Of a stretch of 64,000 nt of DNA, positions 44,336 to 56,456 are shown piece after piece. This stretch comes from Sycobia sp. Sy_11 (lineage: Eukaryota; Arthropoda; Insecta; Hymenoptera; Epichrysomallidae). The stretch lies in assembly GCA_018907035.1 (NCBI GenBank), contig JACCIC010000223.1:124001-188000 (forward strand), in the 5' to 3' direction. Under the pieces are notes generated by a model that was not told the origin of the DNA, ran no database searches, and saw nothing but the letters and a program-made list of their open reading frames with translations. How positions within the stretch are numbered: the first letter of the stretch is position 1; the number at the start of each line of letters is the position of its first letter. A program made the translations under genes and the position numbers.

Positions 44336-45692
44336 CCCAATATATATTGTAAATTATTTTTCGAATGACACACACTATATTTTGAATTGAAAATCATTTA
44401 CTTTCATTAATAAATTATGTCTTTAAACATCGTCAGCGACGTATTATAATTTGGTGGGAATAGCTAACCGGATTCGGCCTCAAATCCGCTAATCGTGTGC
44501 GGAATAAAAAAGTACCGTGTCCGTGCGCGATCAAGGCTCGTAGCACTCAGTTTTATCAGCGGCTTGTAGCTGGTGACTTGAATTATGTCAAATATTAAGT
44601 TAAAGTAATCAGCTTAAACTGCTAATACCAGGCCAGCTCATTTGAATGTTCATATCTATCCTTGGTATTAGTATCCTAAAGAAAGAATGTTATTAGTCAA
44701 TATTAGATTTTTCGTTCATTAGGTGAAATGGACACATCCATCACATTTGTCATTTTATTGAAAATTTTATTTTTTCCTAAACAGAAAAAAAAATGTATTC
44801 TATGTATAAATAAGAATATTATTATTGTTGAATTTATTAAATTAGGTGTTGTGTATACAAATAATTTTGTAATATTTGAATTGCAGTTAGTAAAACTAAA
44901 GAAATTTATTTAATGGACTGTTAACAAAAAGTACATGGATAACACACTAGAGATACATACGCGAGCGATTTGTACAATGTTGCCCCGTTGAATGTTACAA
45001 GCATTAATCTGAGACTGAACTAGAAGACTGCGAGAGATACCCGCAGTGTCTTTCTCCAGGAATCCTCACATGCTCGGTATACTCAAGCGTATACCTGAAT
45101 TTATTTCAGAGCGGGTAGAATCCGGACCTAGCGCCTCCTCAGCTCACGCTGCCTACTAAGTACCACTCCTACCAGCCCTCACTCAGGTAGTGGTCTTAAT
45201 CAAGTATGTAGGAAACACGGGCGACACTCGAAAGCTAACAGTCTCCGTTAATATTTATTATTTTTGCAAGAGCACGTACGGTTCGATACGTAATGGACGT
45301 ATAAGACGACGGAAGAAGTACAATTAAAAATTTATAGCAATGAAAGTAAATGTACGCATTAAGCTAAATATGCGACGTCACATATGTTTTCAAATTGCCA
45401 TTATTTACAATGCTTAAAGAATTTTACGTTATAAATTTTGTTGACAAAAAAACATAAATACGAGATATGAACTGAACAATTATACAGGATTTTCTAAAAG
45501 CATAAGAATAACACACAATTGCTGGAAGAAAGTGAATAATGCTGAAATTTTTTCTCTTGTTGTTAATAAGAAGCATAGATCAAATTATTTTAAACTTAAG
45601 GTTGCTTGGCTGAAATCTATGAAGAGTTCTGTTGAATTCATATCAATTTCAATTTAAAAAATTTAATTTAAGAAAAATTCAAATAATCTGTA
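44336..45692. other. Non-coding part of the duplicated unit
   Basis: AT-rich, with mixed patches at 44,440-44,560 and 44,990-45,330 (for example CCGCAGTGTCTTTCTCC). No protein-like frame. The same sequence recurs at about 50,638-51,994. Confidence 0.55.
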
Positions 45693-47064
45693 TTAACCCA
45701 TTAAGATCTATTGCTAGCAAAGTATAAATAGACCCAAACTAACTACGCCATCGATTGCTTTAGTAAAAAATAACATACCCGTGTTTTATCACGATCTGAT
45801 TATTTATTGCTAAATTATTTAAACAAATTACGAAAAATTTGCGAATTGAAAAAAACTAATAACTCCAATTGATTTTATGGATAAAATTCATTGCTGCTCA
45901 GCAGTTAAGGTTTAAAGTTGTCTTTTGCATGTCGTGAACACAAGCATTTTACGCATGGTCCACAAAATTTTTAAGTTCTTACCCTGCAATTTTTTTCAGA
46001 ACATTTTATTAGTAATCCAATATTCATTTTATGATTGACTGTTAAAGCTTCTGTTGTAAGTGGCACACTCTTTCATTTTTTTTATCTCAATTCAACAAAA
46101 GCATCTATATAATATTGACAAAGTTCTTGTACTGCATCTTTACTTCCTTTTTTTCTTTTAGATGTAATTTGTTGTATATTACAGTTGCATTGACAATCTA
46201 AGCTTGAATCAATCGAGCAAGCACCAAGTACATTTTTTTGATATTATCGTATGAAGTAAAGAATTACAATGTTGGTCATGAAGATCGATTCCTGACATAT
46301 AACTATTATACTTGAAAAAAGCTTGAATAAATAAAATTGTTTTCTTAGCCTACTGATGTCACCTCTTCACGAGGACCTTTGGATCATCACTAAGGCCTGT
46401 ACTAAAGTATAACACTTACAAGAGAAACTTTGACAGTTTCTCATAAAATAAAAATTGGATCACTAATAAAATGTTTGGAAAGAAATTGAAGTTAAGCAAT
46501 GAAAAATTATGTAAAACATCCGTAAAATTCTTGTGTTCACAACATTCAAAAGAGCATATAAAATCTATCTGCTGAGCATTATCTTATTTTTTCCTTAGAA
46601 TCGATTGGTGTATTAGTTTTTTTAAATTCGCAACTATTTGATAATTTTCGTAAATAATTTTGCAATAAACAATCAGATCGTCAAACAGAAAAACATGGGT
46701 ATTTTATTTTTTTCTGAAACAATGATTAACATAGTTAGTTTCAGCCTATTTGCAATTGCGTGCCCATGGGACAGAATGTTATTCGATTGATCCAATTTAT
46801 TTATAACGATTTATTGCAAAATATAAGAGTCGTACAAAAAAATGTTGTGAAGCTTTTTTTCTTGCTTTTTCTAGTAGAATCGAATGGCAAAATTTGTTTA
46901 TTGAGAAAAAGTATTTTGGAGAATTTATTTAAATAATTTTGCAATAAACAATCAGATCTTCAAACAGTAAAATACGGGTATTTTATTTTTTGCTTAAGCA
47001 ATCAATTGCGGGATTGGTTTGGGTCTAACTATGCTGTGCTAGCCATCAGTATTAATCGGTGAAC
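45693..47064. mobile_element. Palindromic piggyBac-like remnant (unit 1)
   Basis: Left end TTAACCCATTAAG and right end TTAATCGGTGAAC are inverted, as are longer subterminal parts (AGACCCAAACTAAC... and ...GGTTTGGGTCTAAC, each next to ACCCGT/ACGGGT). TTAA is the piggyBac target. On the minus strand YNSYMSGIDLHDQHC (46,312-46,266) and FCGPCVKCLCSRHAKDNF (45,968-45,914) are the C-terminal transposase and cysteine-rich domain of piggyBac. A second, opposite-strand copy of the cysteine-rich end occurs at about 46,430-46,590, so two 3' ends face outward. Confidence 0.78.
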
Positions 47065-47287
47065 ATTAGATAATGATATCGCATCATATCATATCATCAG
47101 ATCATAACATATCATCAAATCAAGTCATACCATAAGATATCATCATTCGAATTCATAAAAATAAAACGTCTTTTTCTGTCACCATTAATCAAGAAAACTA
47201 CTGAAACGATTGATCGGACATTCCGAATATATATTCTATATGATCTGTTGCGTCCAGCAACGATGTCGGATATATATATATATATAC

Positions 47288-47326
<39 letters not shown>

Positions 47327-47526
47327 CATGTATACGCATTAACGTGTCTACGTATATATGGATGTGCGTGTAAATATTTACACAAGTGGTCATTCCCTTG
47401 TAGTTTCTCACGCCCGTGAATGTACGCGGATTTGGAGAGAGGAGGAGAGTCAAATAGAAATAGAGAGAAAGAAAGAAGAAAAGGGCCGAGCGTTTGGCAA
47501 CGTCGCGATTGCTCTGTCTAGAAAAA

Positions 47527-47577
<51 letters not shown>

Positions 47578-48621
47578 ACGTATAAGATACGTACAAGAAG
47601 GAATAAGAATCTTCTAAAATCTTTCTATGCCTGGAAACTGGAGAAGTGTAGACAGCATCGAGTGACGAACTGCGCACGCCTCCCCCCCGCAACAAAAACC
47701 AGATGCGGCCCAAACGAGGCTGCCTGACTGCGGGCCCGCCGTAATGCGGCGCGGACCGAAGTGCATTCTCTCCTCCCCCCTCAGCGATCGTACTTTCCCC
47801 CGCGGAAAACTCGGAACGAGTGGAAGGCGCACTAATGCGATTTATATGACCCCCTCCCCCTTTGTATACACTAACGAATTTTGGGACGAAATATCACCGA
47901 GAACGACACTATGAAGAAAACTAAGAATTTTAAAAGGAATTTATATAATGAAATAATATTTGAAAATATAATACCTGCTTCAAGGTCTTATTTTCGAATT
48001 TTAAATTATTATCGCGAGAGATTATTTTATTTTGCGAACCACAATTAATATTATAATGTTAATTATTATTATTGTTATAGTTATTATTAATGATGTAAAC
48101 TTATTTATTACCATGAATGGTTACCTTATTTTGATAGTTTTAATTAGTATTATTATTATTAAAGTTATAAAGTTAATCATGTTTCTCGAATCACGATTAT
48201 TATTATAGTTTTTATTATTGTTATTATAAATGATGTAAATTTATTTATTATCATGAATGGTTACCTTATTTTGATAGTTTCAATTATTATTATTGATATT
48301 ATTGAGGTTATACAATCATATTTTGCGAACCACAATTATTATTATAGTTTTAATTATTATTATTATTATTGTTAATACAGTTAGTTATTATCGTGAGCGT
48401 TTATCTTATTTTTAATTATTATTATAGTTATTATTAAGGTTGTAAGGTTGATTATTATTATCAGTGTTTACCTTCTTATTTTAATTATTATTATTGTTAT
48501 TACGTTCATTATTATCATTCATGTTTATCTTACTTGTATATTATTCTTTTGATATTATTACCAGGATCGTTATTATTAAGATTTTTACCATTATTATTAG
48601 TAGTATCATTATTATTACAAT
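47065..48621. other. Microsatellites, GC-rich patch and ATT-rich array (unit 1)
   Basis: CATATCATATCATC pentamers at 47,080-47,145, (TA)n tracts at 47,271-47,319 and 47,530-47,575, a GC-rich patch at 47,670-47,830 with runs of C, and a degenerate ATT/TTA array from about 48,045 to 48,620 with ATGAATGGTTACCTTATTTT recurring. Frames over these (IYIYIY, and a 114-codon hydrophobic frame in unit 2) are by-products. Also present at about 53,367-54,920. Confidence 0.8.
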
Positions 48622-48623
48622 TA

Positions 48624-49909
48624 TCAGGTATGTGAATAAGTCTTTCCCGTTTTTTTTCAAATTTTGAGCCTTTATTGTGAAAAAATGGTTACAAATGAAT
48701 TATTGAAAGTATTGGCCATCGCTAGCTACAACTTTTTCCCATCTTTCTGGCAACATACGAATCCCGTTGCGAAAAAATTCGACCGGTTTGGCCTCTATCC
48801 AGTCATCCACCCATTTTTTGGCTTCCTCGTAGGAATGGAAGTGCTGGTCAGCCAGGCCATGCGTCATCGATCTGAAGAGATGGTAATCAGACGGAGCAAC
48901 GTCTGGACTATACGGCGGGTGGGGTAGGACTTCCCATTTGAGCGTTTCTAAGTATGTTTTCACCGGCGGTGCAACATGTGGGCAAGCATTGTCATGTTGC
49001 AAAATAACTTTGTCGTGCCTGTCGGAGTATTGTGGCCGTTTTTCTCGCAGTGCGCGGCTCAAACGCATCAATTGTCGTCGATAGACCTCGCCTGTGATCC
49101 TTTCATTCGGTTTCAGAAGCTCATAGTAAACCACACCTAGCTGGTCCCACCATATACAGAGCATGAGCTTGGCGCCATGAATATTTGACTTGGCCGTCGA
49201 TGATGATGCATGGCCGGGTAGTCCCCATGATTTTCTTCGCTTCGGATTATCGTAACGTATCCACTTTTCATCGCCAGTCACGATACGATGCAGAAAACCC
49301 TTTCTTTTATGTCGCTGAAGCAGCTGTTCGCAAGTGAAAAAACGCCGTTCGACGTCTCTCAGCTTCAGTTCGTACGGCACCCAATTTCCTTGCTTTTGGA
49401 TTATTCCCAAGGCTTTCAAACGCTTGGAAATGGTTGTTCGGTCAACTCCCAATGCTTCAGCAAGTTCTTCTTGCGTTTGACAAGAATCTTCATCAAGCAA
49501 AGTCGCCAATTCTCGATCTTCAAAGATTTGCGGCCGCCCGGAACGCTCCTTGTCTTCCACGTCGAAATCACCGCTTTTGAAGCGTCGAAACCATCCGCGA
49601 ACACTTGAATCATTGACCCAACCTTCTCCATAAGCCTCCTGAAGCAATCGATGCGTCTCGGCAGCAGATTTCTTCAAATTGAACCAATAAAGTGAAACTT
49701 CCCGCAAATGACGTCGATTCGGCTCAAATTTCGACATTTTCACAATATCAAAAATTTATGATGCGAAAAAATTTTAACTAATGTGTTAGTATGGAATTGT
49801 TGACATATGAATAAGCTTTGATTATGACATATGTAACCATTGAATACTCGCACAGTATTGGTGGCGCCATCTCTTACAAAAAACGGGAAAGACTTATTCA
49901 CACTCCTAA
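48624..49909 (-). mobile_element. Intact mariner (mauritiana-type), copy 2
   Basis: Total length is 1,286 bp, the same as the well-known Mos1. The left end TCAGGTATGTGAATAAGTC and the complement of the right end TTAGGAGTGTGAATAAGTC are the inverted repeats. TA duplicates flank at 48,622-48,623 and 49,910-49,911. It holds one uninterrupted transposase gene. Confidence 0.97.
48700..49737 (-). CDS. Mariner transposase, intact, 345 aa
   Basis: A DD34D transposase that would bind the terminal repeats, excise the element and insert it at TA, acting in the nucleus. The ATG at 49,737 is chosen because it gives 345 residues, the family length. An upstream GTG two codons earlier is not needed. Residues 1-110 hold two helix-turn-helix motifs and the GRPQ linker. 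WVPYEL (about 119-124) is the clamp-loop motif. The catalytic aspartates are all present at D156 (TGDEKW), D249 (QHDNACPH) and D284 (APSDYHLF), with 34 residues between the last two. PERWEKVVASDGQYFQ is the usual C-terminus. No stop, frameshift or lost key residue is visible, so it may encode active enzyme. Confidence 0.96.
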   Translation of the reverse strand: MSKFEPNRRHLREVSLYWFNLKKSAAETHRLLQEAYGEGWVNDSSVRGWFRRFKSGDFDVEDKERSGRPQIFEDRELATLLDEDSCQTQEELAEALGVDRTTISKRLKALGIIQKQGNWVPYELKLRDVERRFFTCEQLLQRHKRKGFLHRIVTGDEKWIRYDNPKRRKSWGLPGHASSSTAKSNIHGAKLMLCIWWDQLGVVYYELLKPNERITGEVYRRQLMRLSRALREKRPQYSDRHDKVILQHDNACPHVAPPVKTYLETLKWEVLPHPPYSPDVAPSDYHLFRSMTHGLADQHFHSYEEAKKWVDDWIEAKPVEFFRNGIRMLPERWEKVVASDGQYFQ

Positions 49910-50139
49910 TATTCAGAGTCAAGTGAAGAGGAAGTCAAGACAAGACGCATCGCAACATCTAGCCACTTAAGGCAAAACGTACCCTAACGTCGATCCATTT
50001 AAGGCAAGACACTAACTAGTGCAATTTCCGCTCATCAAGTGCTCTATCAAATACCCATTCTGTTGAATACACATTTCTATTATGTGTCGGAAACTTCATT
50101 GGATATCTATTAATGTGATATCAGGGGCGTTACATTAAA

Positions 50140-50637
50140 ATGGGACACCTTATATATATATATATATATAAAAGATCATGCTCTGTTTATTTTATTCTTA
50201 TGAAATGAGCTTTATAGGAAAACGGATAGAATATGAATCCAGGCATGTTTCCGTCATTTTTCATCACGATTACGTTCAGCCACATGTCACAGCCTCGGTC
50301 AAAAACTATTTGGAGAATAGTCCATCGAAAATTCTGCGCCTTACCTGCCTTACCGTCTAGACTGGACAGCATATGACTATCACTTTTTTCGATAAAATGC
50401 AGAACGCTCTTACGGGAATACGCTTAAATTCAGTAGAGGAAATCAAAAATTGATTCTATATATTCTTGCGCTCCAAAGACAAGAAATTTTTTTGGTCTAG
50501 AATTGATAAATCGCCAGAAAGATGGCAAAAAGTTATATCTTCCGATGGATGATACTTTAAATAATGCATATGTAACCATGTTTTCATAATAAAACCTCAC
50601 CATTTGATAGAAAAAACTCTGGAAATTTACTTATAGA
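50140..50637 (+). pseudogene. Mariner 3' remnant, fifth lineage (unit 2)
   Basis: Same sequence and same lesions as 43,838-44,335, with a two-base longer (TA)n tract just upstream. It is a copy made by the segmental duplication, not an independent insertion. Confidence 0.75.
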
Positions 50638-51994
50638 CCCAATATATATTGTAAATTATTTTTCGAATGACACACACTATATTTTGAATTGAAAATCATT
50701 TACTTTCATTAATAAATTATGTCTTTAAACATCGTCAGCGACGTATTATAATTTGGTGGGAATAGCTAACCGGATTCGGCCTCAAATCTGCTAATCGTGT
50801 GCGGAATAAAAAAGTACCGTGTCCGTGCGCGATCAAGGCTCGTAGCACTCAGTTTTATCAGCGGCTTGTAGCTGGTGACTTGAATTATGTCAAATATTAA
50901 GTTAAAGTAATCAGCTTAAACTGCTAATACCAGGCCAGCTCATTTGAATGTTCATATCTATCCTTGGTATTAGTATCCTAAAGAAAGAATGTTATTAGTC
51001 AATATTAGATTTTTCGTTCATTAGGTGAAATGGACACATCCATCACATTTGTCATTTTATTGAAAATTTTATTTTTTCCTAAACAGAAAAAAAAATGTAT
51101 TCTATGTATAAATAAGAATATTATTATTGTTGAATTTATTAAATTAGGTGTTGTGTATACAAATAATTTTGTAATATTTGAATTGCAGTTAGTAAAACTA
51201 AAGAAATTTATTTAATGGACTGTTAACAAAAAGTACATGGATAACACACTAGAGATACATACGCGAGCGATTTGTACAATGTTGCCCCGTTGAATGTTAC
51301 AAGCATTAATCTGAGACTGAACTAGAAGACTGCGAGAGATACCCGCAGTGTCTTTCTCCAGGAATCCTCACATGCTCGGTATACTCAAGCGTATACCTGA
51401 ATTTATTTCAGAGCGGGTAGAATCCGGACCTAGCGCCTCCTCAGCTCACGCTGCCTACTAAGTACCACTCCTACCAGCCCTCACTCAGGTAGTGGTCTTA
51501 ATCAAGTATGTAGGAAACACGGGCGACACTCGAAAGCTAACAGTCTCCGTTAATATTTATTATTTTTGCAAGAGCACGTACGGTTCGATACGTAATGGAC
51601 GTATAAGACGACGGAAGAAGTACAATTAAAAATTTATAGCAATGAAAGTAAATGTACGCATTAAGCTAAATATGCGACGTCACATATGTTTTCAAATTGC
51701 CATTATTTACAATGCTTAAAGAATTTTACGTTATAAATTTTGTTGACAAAAAAACATAAATACGAGATATGAACTGAACAATTATACAGGATTTTCTAAA
51801 AGCATAAGAATAACACACAATTGCTGGAAGAAAGTGAATAATGCTGAAATTTTTTCTCTTGTTGTTAATAAGAAGCATAGATCAAATTATTTTAAACTTA
51901 AGGTTGCTTGGCTGAAATCTATGAAGAGTTCTGTTGAATTCATATCAATTTCAATTTAAAAAATTTAATTTAAGAAAAATTCAAATAATCTGTA
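50638..51994. other. Non-coding part of the duplicated unit (unit 2)
   Basis: Copy of 44,336-45,692. It carries the single substitution noted at 50,789 (T for C). No gene. Confidence 0.55.
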
Positions 51995-53366
51995 TTAACC
52001 CATTAAGATCTATTGCTAGCAAAGTATAAATAGACCCAAACTAACTACGCCATCGATTGCTTTAGTAAAAAATAACATACCCGTGTTTTATCACGATCTG
52101 ATTATTTATTGCTAAATTATTTAAACAAATTACGAAAAATTTGCGAATTGAAAAAAACTAATAACTCCAATTGATTTTATGGATAAAATTCATTGCTGCT
52201 CAGCAGTTAAGGTTTAAAGTTGTCTTTTGCATGTCGTGAACACAAGCATTTTACGCATGGTCCACAAAATTTTTAAGTTCTTACCCTGCAATTTTTTTCA
52301 GAACATTTTATTAGTAATCCAATATTCATTTTATGATTGACTGTTAAAGCTTCTGTTGTAAGTGGCACACTCTTTCATTTTTTTTATCTCAATTCAACAA
52401 AAGCATCTATATAATATTGACAAAGTTCTTGTACTGCATCTTTACTTCCTTTTTTTCTTTTAGATGTAATTTGTTGTATATTACAGTTGCATTGACAATC
52501 TAAGCTTGAATCAATCGAGCAAGCACCAAGTACATTTTTTTGATATTATCGTATGAAGTAAAGAATTACAATGTTGGTCATGAAGATCGATTCCTGACAT
52601 ATAACTATTATACTTGAAAAAAGCTTGAATAAATAAAATTGTTTTCTTAGCCTACTGATGTCACCTCTTCACGAGGACCTTTGGATCATCACTAAGGCCT
52701 GTACTAAAGTATAACACTTACAAGAGAAACTTTGACAGTTTCTCATAAAATAAAAATTGGATCACTAATAAAATGTTTGGAAAGAAATTGAAGTTAAGCA
52801 ATGAAAAATTATGTAAAACATCCGTAAAATTCTTGTGTTCACAACATTCAAAAGAGCATATAAAATCTATCTGCTGAGCATTATCTTATTTTTTCCTTAG
52901 AATCGATTGGTGTATTAGTTTTTTTAAATTCGCAACTATTTGATAATTTTCGTAAATAATTTTGCAATAAACAATCAGATCGTCAAACAGAAAAACATGG
53001 GTATTTTATTTTTTTCTGAAACAATGATTAACATAGTTAGTTTCAGCCTATTTGCAATTGCGTGCCCATGGGACAGAATGTTATTCGATTGATCCAATTT
53101 ATTTATAACGATTTATTGCAAAATATAAGAGTCGTACAAAAAAATGTTGTGAAGCTTTTTTTCTTGCTTTTTCTAGTAGAATCGAATGGCAAAATTTGTT
53201 TATTGAGAAAAAGTATTTTGGAGAATTTATTTAAATAATTTTGCAATAAACAATCAGATCTTCAAACAGTAAAATACGGGTATTTTATTTTTTGCTTAAG
53301 CAATCAATTGCGGGATTGGTTTGGGTCTAACTATGCTGTGCTAGCCATCAGTATTAATCGGTGAAC
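51995..53366. mobile_element. Palindromic piggyBac-like remnant (unit 2)
   Basis: Copy of 45,693-47,064 with no difference that I noticed, including both outward-facing cysteine-rich ends. Confidence 0.78.
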
Positions 53367-53588
53367 ATTAGATAATGATATCGCATCATATCATATCATC
53401 AGATCATAACATATCATCAAATCAAGTCATACCATAAGATATCATCATTCGAATTCATAAAAATAAAACGTCTTTTTCTGTCACCATTAATCAAGAAAAC
53501 TACTGAAACGATTGATCGGACATTCCGAATATATATTCTATATGATCTGTTGCGTCCAGCAACGATGTCGGATATATATATATATACG

Positions 53589-53624
<36 letters not shown>

Positions 53625-53824
53625 CATGTATACGCATTAACGTGTCTACGTATATATGGATGTGCGTGTAAATATTTACACAAGTGGTCATTCCCTTGTA
53701 GTTTCTCACGCCCGTGAATGTACGCGGATTTGGAGAGAGGAGGAGAGTCAAATAGAAATAGAGAGAAAGAAAGAAGAAAAGGGCCGAGCGTTTGGCAACG
53801 TCGCGATTGCTCTGTCTAGAAAAA

Positions 53825-53875
<51 letters not shown>

Positions 53876-54920
53876 ACGTATAAGATACGTACAAGAAGGA
53901 ATAAGAATCTTCTAAAATCTTTCTATGCCTGGAAACTGGAGAAGTGTAGACAGCATCGAGTGACGAACTGCGCACGCCTCCCCCCCGCAACAAAAACCAG
54001 ATGCGGCCCAAACGAGGCTGCCTGACTGCGGGCCCGCCGTAATGCGGCGCGGACCGAAGTGCATTCTCTCCTCCCCCCTCAGCGATCGTACTTTCCCCCG
54101 CGGAAAACTCGGAACGAGTGGAAGGCGCACTAATGCGATTTATATGACCCCCTCCCCCTTTGTATACACTAACGAATTTTGGGACGAAATATCACCGAGA
54201 ACGACACTATGAAGAAAACTAAGAATTTTAAAAGGAATTTATATAATGAAATAATATTTGAAAATATAATACCTGCTTCAAGGTCTTATTTTCGAATTTT
54301 AAATTATTATCGCGAGAGATTATTTTATTTTGCGAACCACAATTAATATTATAATGTTAATTATTATTATTGTTATAGTTATTATTAATGATGTAAACTT
54401 ATTTATTACCATGAATGGTTACCTTATTTTGATAGTTTTAATTAGTATTATTATTATTAAAGTTATAAAGTTAATCATGTTTCTCGAATGCACGATTATT
54501 ATTATAGTTTTTATTATTGTTATTATAAATGATGTAAATTTATTTATTATCATGAATGGTTACCTTATTTTGATAGTTTCAATTATTATTATTGATATTA
54601 TTGAGGTTATACAATCATATTTTGCGAACCACAATTATTATTATAGTTTTAATTATTATTATTATTATTGTTAATACAGTTAGTTATTATCGTGAGCGTT
54701 TATCTTATTTTTAATTATTATTATAGTTATTATTAAGGTTGTAAGGTTGATTATTATTATCAGTGTTTACCTTCTTATTTTAATTATTATTATTGTTATT
54801 ACGTTCATTATTATCATTCATGTTTATCTTACTTGTATATTATTCTTTTGATATTATTACCAGGATCGTTATTATTAAGATTTTTACCATTATTATTAGT
54901 AGTATCATTATTATTACAAT
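53367..54920. other. Microsatellites, GC-rich patch and ATT-rich array (unit 2)
   Basis: Copy of 47,065-48,621. It has two shorter (TA)n tracts near 53,573-53,617 and one extra G near 54,489. That G lengthens a hydrophobic 114-codon frame over the ATT array, which is a low-complexity artefact. Confidence 0.8.
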
Positions 54921-54922
54921 TA

Positions 54923-56208
54923 TCAGGTATGTGAATAAGTCTTTCCCGTTTTTTTTCAAATTTTGAGCCTTTATTGTGAAAAAATGGTTACAAATGAATT
55001 ATTGAAAGTATTGGCCATCGCTAGCTACAACTTTTTCCCATCTTTCTGGCAACATACGAATCCCGTTGCGAAAAAATTCGACCGGTTTGGCCTCTATCCA
55101 GTCATCCACCCATTTTTTGGCTTCCTCGTAGGAATGGAAGTGCTGGTCAGCCAGGCCATGCGTCATCGATCTGAAGAGATGGTAATCAGACGGAGCAACG
55201 TCTGGACTATACGGCGGGTGGGGTAGGACTTCCCATTTGAGCGTTTCTAAGTATGTTTTCACCGGCGGTGCAACATGTGGGCAAGCATTGTCATGTTGCA
55301 AAATAACTTTGTCGTGCCTGTCGGAGTATTGTGGCCGTTTTTCTCGCAGTGCGCGGCTCAAACGCATCAATTGTCGTCGATAGACCTCGCCTGTGATCCT
55401 TTCATTCGGTTTCAGAAGCTCATAGTAAACCACACCTAGCTGGTCCCACCATATACAGAGCATGAGCTTGGCGCCATGAATATTTGACTTGGCCGTCGAT
55501 GATGATGCATGGCCGGGTAGTCCCCATGATTTTCTTCGCTTCGGATTATCGTAACGTATCCACTTTTCATCGCCAGTCACGATACGATGCAGAAAACCCT
55601 TTCTTTTATGTCGCTGAAGCAGCTGTTCGCAAGTGAAAAAACGCCGTTCGACGTCTCTCAGCTTCAGTTCGTACGGCACCCAATTTCCTTGCTTTTGGAT
55701 TATTCCCAAGGCTTTCAAACGCTTGGAAATGGTTGTTCGGTCAACTCCCAATGCTTCAGCAAGTTCTTCTTGCGTTTGACAAGAATCTTCATCAAGCAAA
55801 GTCGCCAATTCTCGATCTTCAAAGATTTGCGGCCGCCCGGAACGCTCCTTGTCTTCCACGTCGAAATCACCGCTTTTGAAGCGTCGAAACCATCCGCGAA
55901 CACTTGAATCATTGACCCAACCTTCTCCATAAGCCTCCTGAAGCAATCGATGCGTCTCGGCAGCAGATTTCTTCAAATTGAACCAATAAAGTGAAACTTC
56001 CCGCAAATGACGTCGATTCGGCTCAAATTTCGACATTTTCACAATATCAAAAATTTATGATGCGAAAAAATTTTAACTAATGTGTTAGTATGGAATTGTT
56101 GACATATGAATAAGCTTTGATTATGACATATGTAACCATTGAATACTCGCACAGTATTGGTGGCGCCATCTCTTACAAAAAACGGGAAAGACTTATTCAC
56201 ACTCCTAA
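54923..56208 (-). mobile_element. Intact mariner (mauritiana-type), copy 3
   Basis: 1,286 bp, and apparently identical to 48,624-49,909. TA duplicates lie at 54,921-54,922 and 56,209-56,210. It was copied by the segmental duplication, unless it is the original. Confidence 0.97.
54999..56036 (-). CDS. Mariner transposase, intact, 345 aa (second copy)
   Basis: The same protein as encoded at 48,700-49,737, with all three catalytic aspartates (D156, D249, D284) and both helix-turn-helix motifs. The ATG is at 56,036. Its downstream neighbour beyond the right terminal repeat, 247 bp away, is the inverted defective copy at 56,457. If both intact copies are real, the locus carries two potential enzyme sources able to act on the related ends at 1-508 and 56,457-57,630. 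Confidence 0.96.
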   Translation of the reverse strand: MSKFEPNRRHLREVSLYWFNLKKSAAETHRLLQEAYGEGWVNDSSVRGWFRRFKSGDFDVEDKERSGRPQIFEDRELATLLDEDSCQTQEELAEALGVDRTTISKRLKALGIIQKQGNWVPYELKLRDVERRFFTCEQLLQRHKRKGFLHRIVTGDEKWIRYDNPKRRKSWGLPGHASSSTAKSNIHGAKLMLCIWWDQLGVVYYELLKPNERITGEVYRRQLMRLSRALREKRPQYSDRHDKVILQHDNACPHVAPPVKTYLETLKWEVLPHPPYSPDVAPSDYHLFRSMTHGLADQHFHSYEEAKKWVDDWIEAKPVEFFRNGIRMLPERWEKVVASDGQYFQ

Positions 56209-56456
56209 TATTATGTTTAGTATTAATCTTCATATTTTTGACGCATATTCACCATCATAAAACGTAATAGTTCATAAGAGTATGTTATTTTATATTAGCG
56301 TGATAGTTAATCAATTATTATTATTTTAATAATTATATTTTCTATCAAATATTAAATAAAGTTATTTTATAATTCACGACGACGCCTAGGTTTGTTCCAT
56401 GTAGTTATATGAAAAGTCCTAGTCAAGCGAAAGAGAAAGCAATAATCATAATAATA

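Larger units (their letters stand above)
43616..49913 (+). repeat. 6.3-kb tandem duplication, unit 1
   Basis: This unit is repeated directly as 49,916-56,212. Differences I could find are (TA)n length changes near 43,855, 47,271 and 47,290, one extra G near 54,489, and one C/T difference (44,487 C versus 50,789 T). The left edge is at GAGTCAAGTGAAG and the right edge lies four bases beyond the TA duplicate after the mariner's end plus TT. Two filler bases (CA, 49,914-49,915) separate the units. Confidence 0.95.
49916..56212 (+). repeat. 6.3-kb tandem duplication, unit 2
   Basis: Direct repeat of 43,616-49,913 with offset 6,298-6,302. It ends at TATT after the second intact mariner, where unit 1 continues C and unit 2 continues A. 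See unit 1 for the differences. Confidence 0.95.

Noticed and set aside
47210..47585. Frames with IYIYIY runs (also in unit 2 and at 2,594-2,797, 10,701-10,895 and 17,930-18,184)
   Set aside because: They are translations of (TA)n tracts.
49288..49608. 106-codon frames opposite the mariner transposase (also 55,587-55,907 and 56,758-57,078)
   Set aside because: They are antisense shadows of the transposase gene, repeated in every copy.
54330..54674. 114-codon hydrophobic frame that looks like membrane segments
   Set aside because: It translates an ATT/TTA array. The matching frame in unit 1 is broken by a one-base difference.
43616..56212. Direct repeats considered as a CRISPR array or giant LTR pair
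   Set aside because: The units are 6.3 kb, adjoin each other, and contain several nested transposons, so a segmental tandem duplication fits better.
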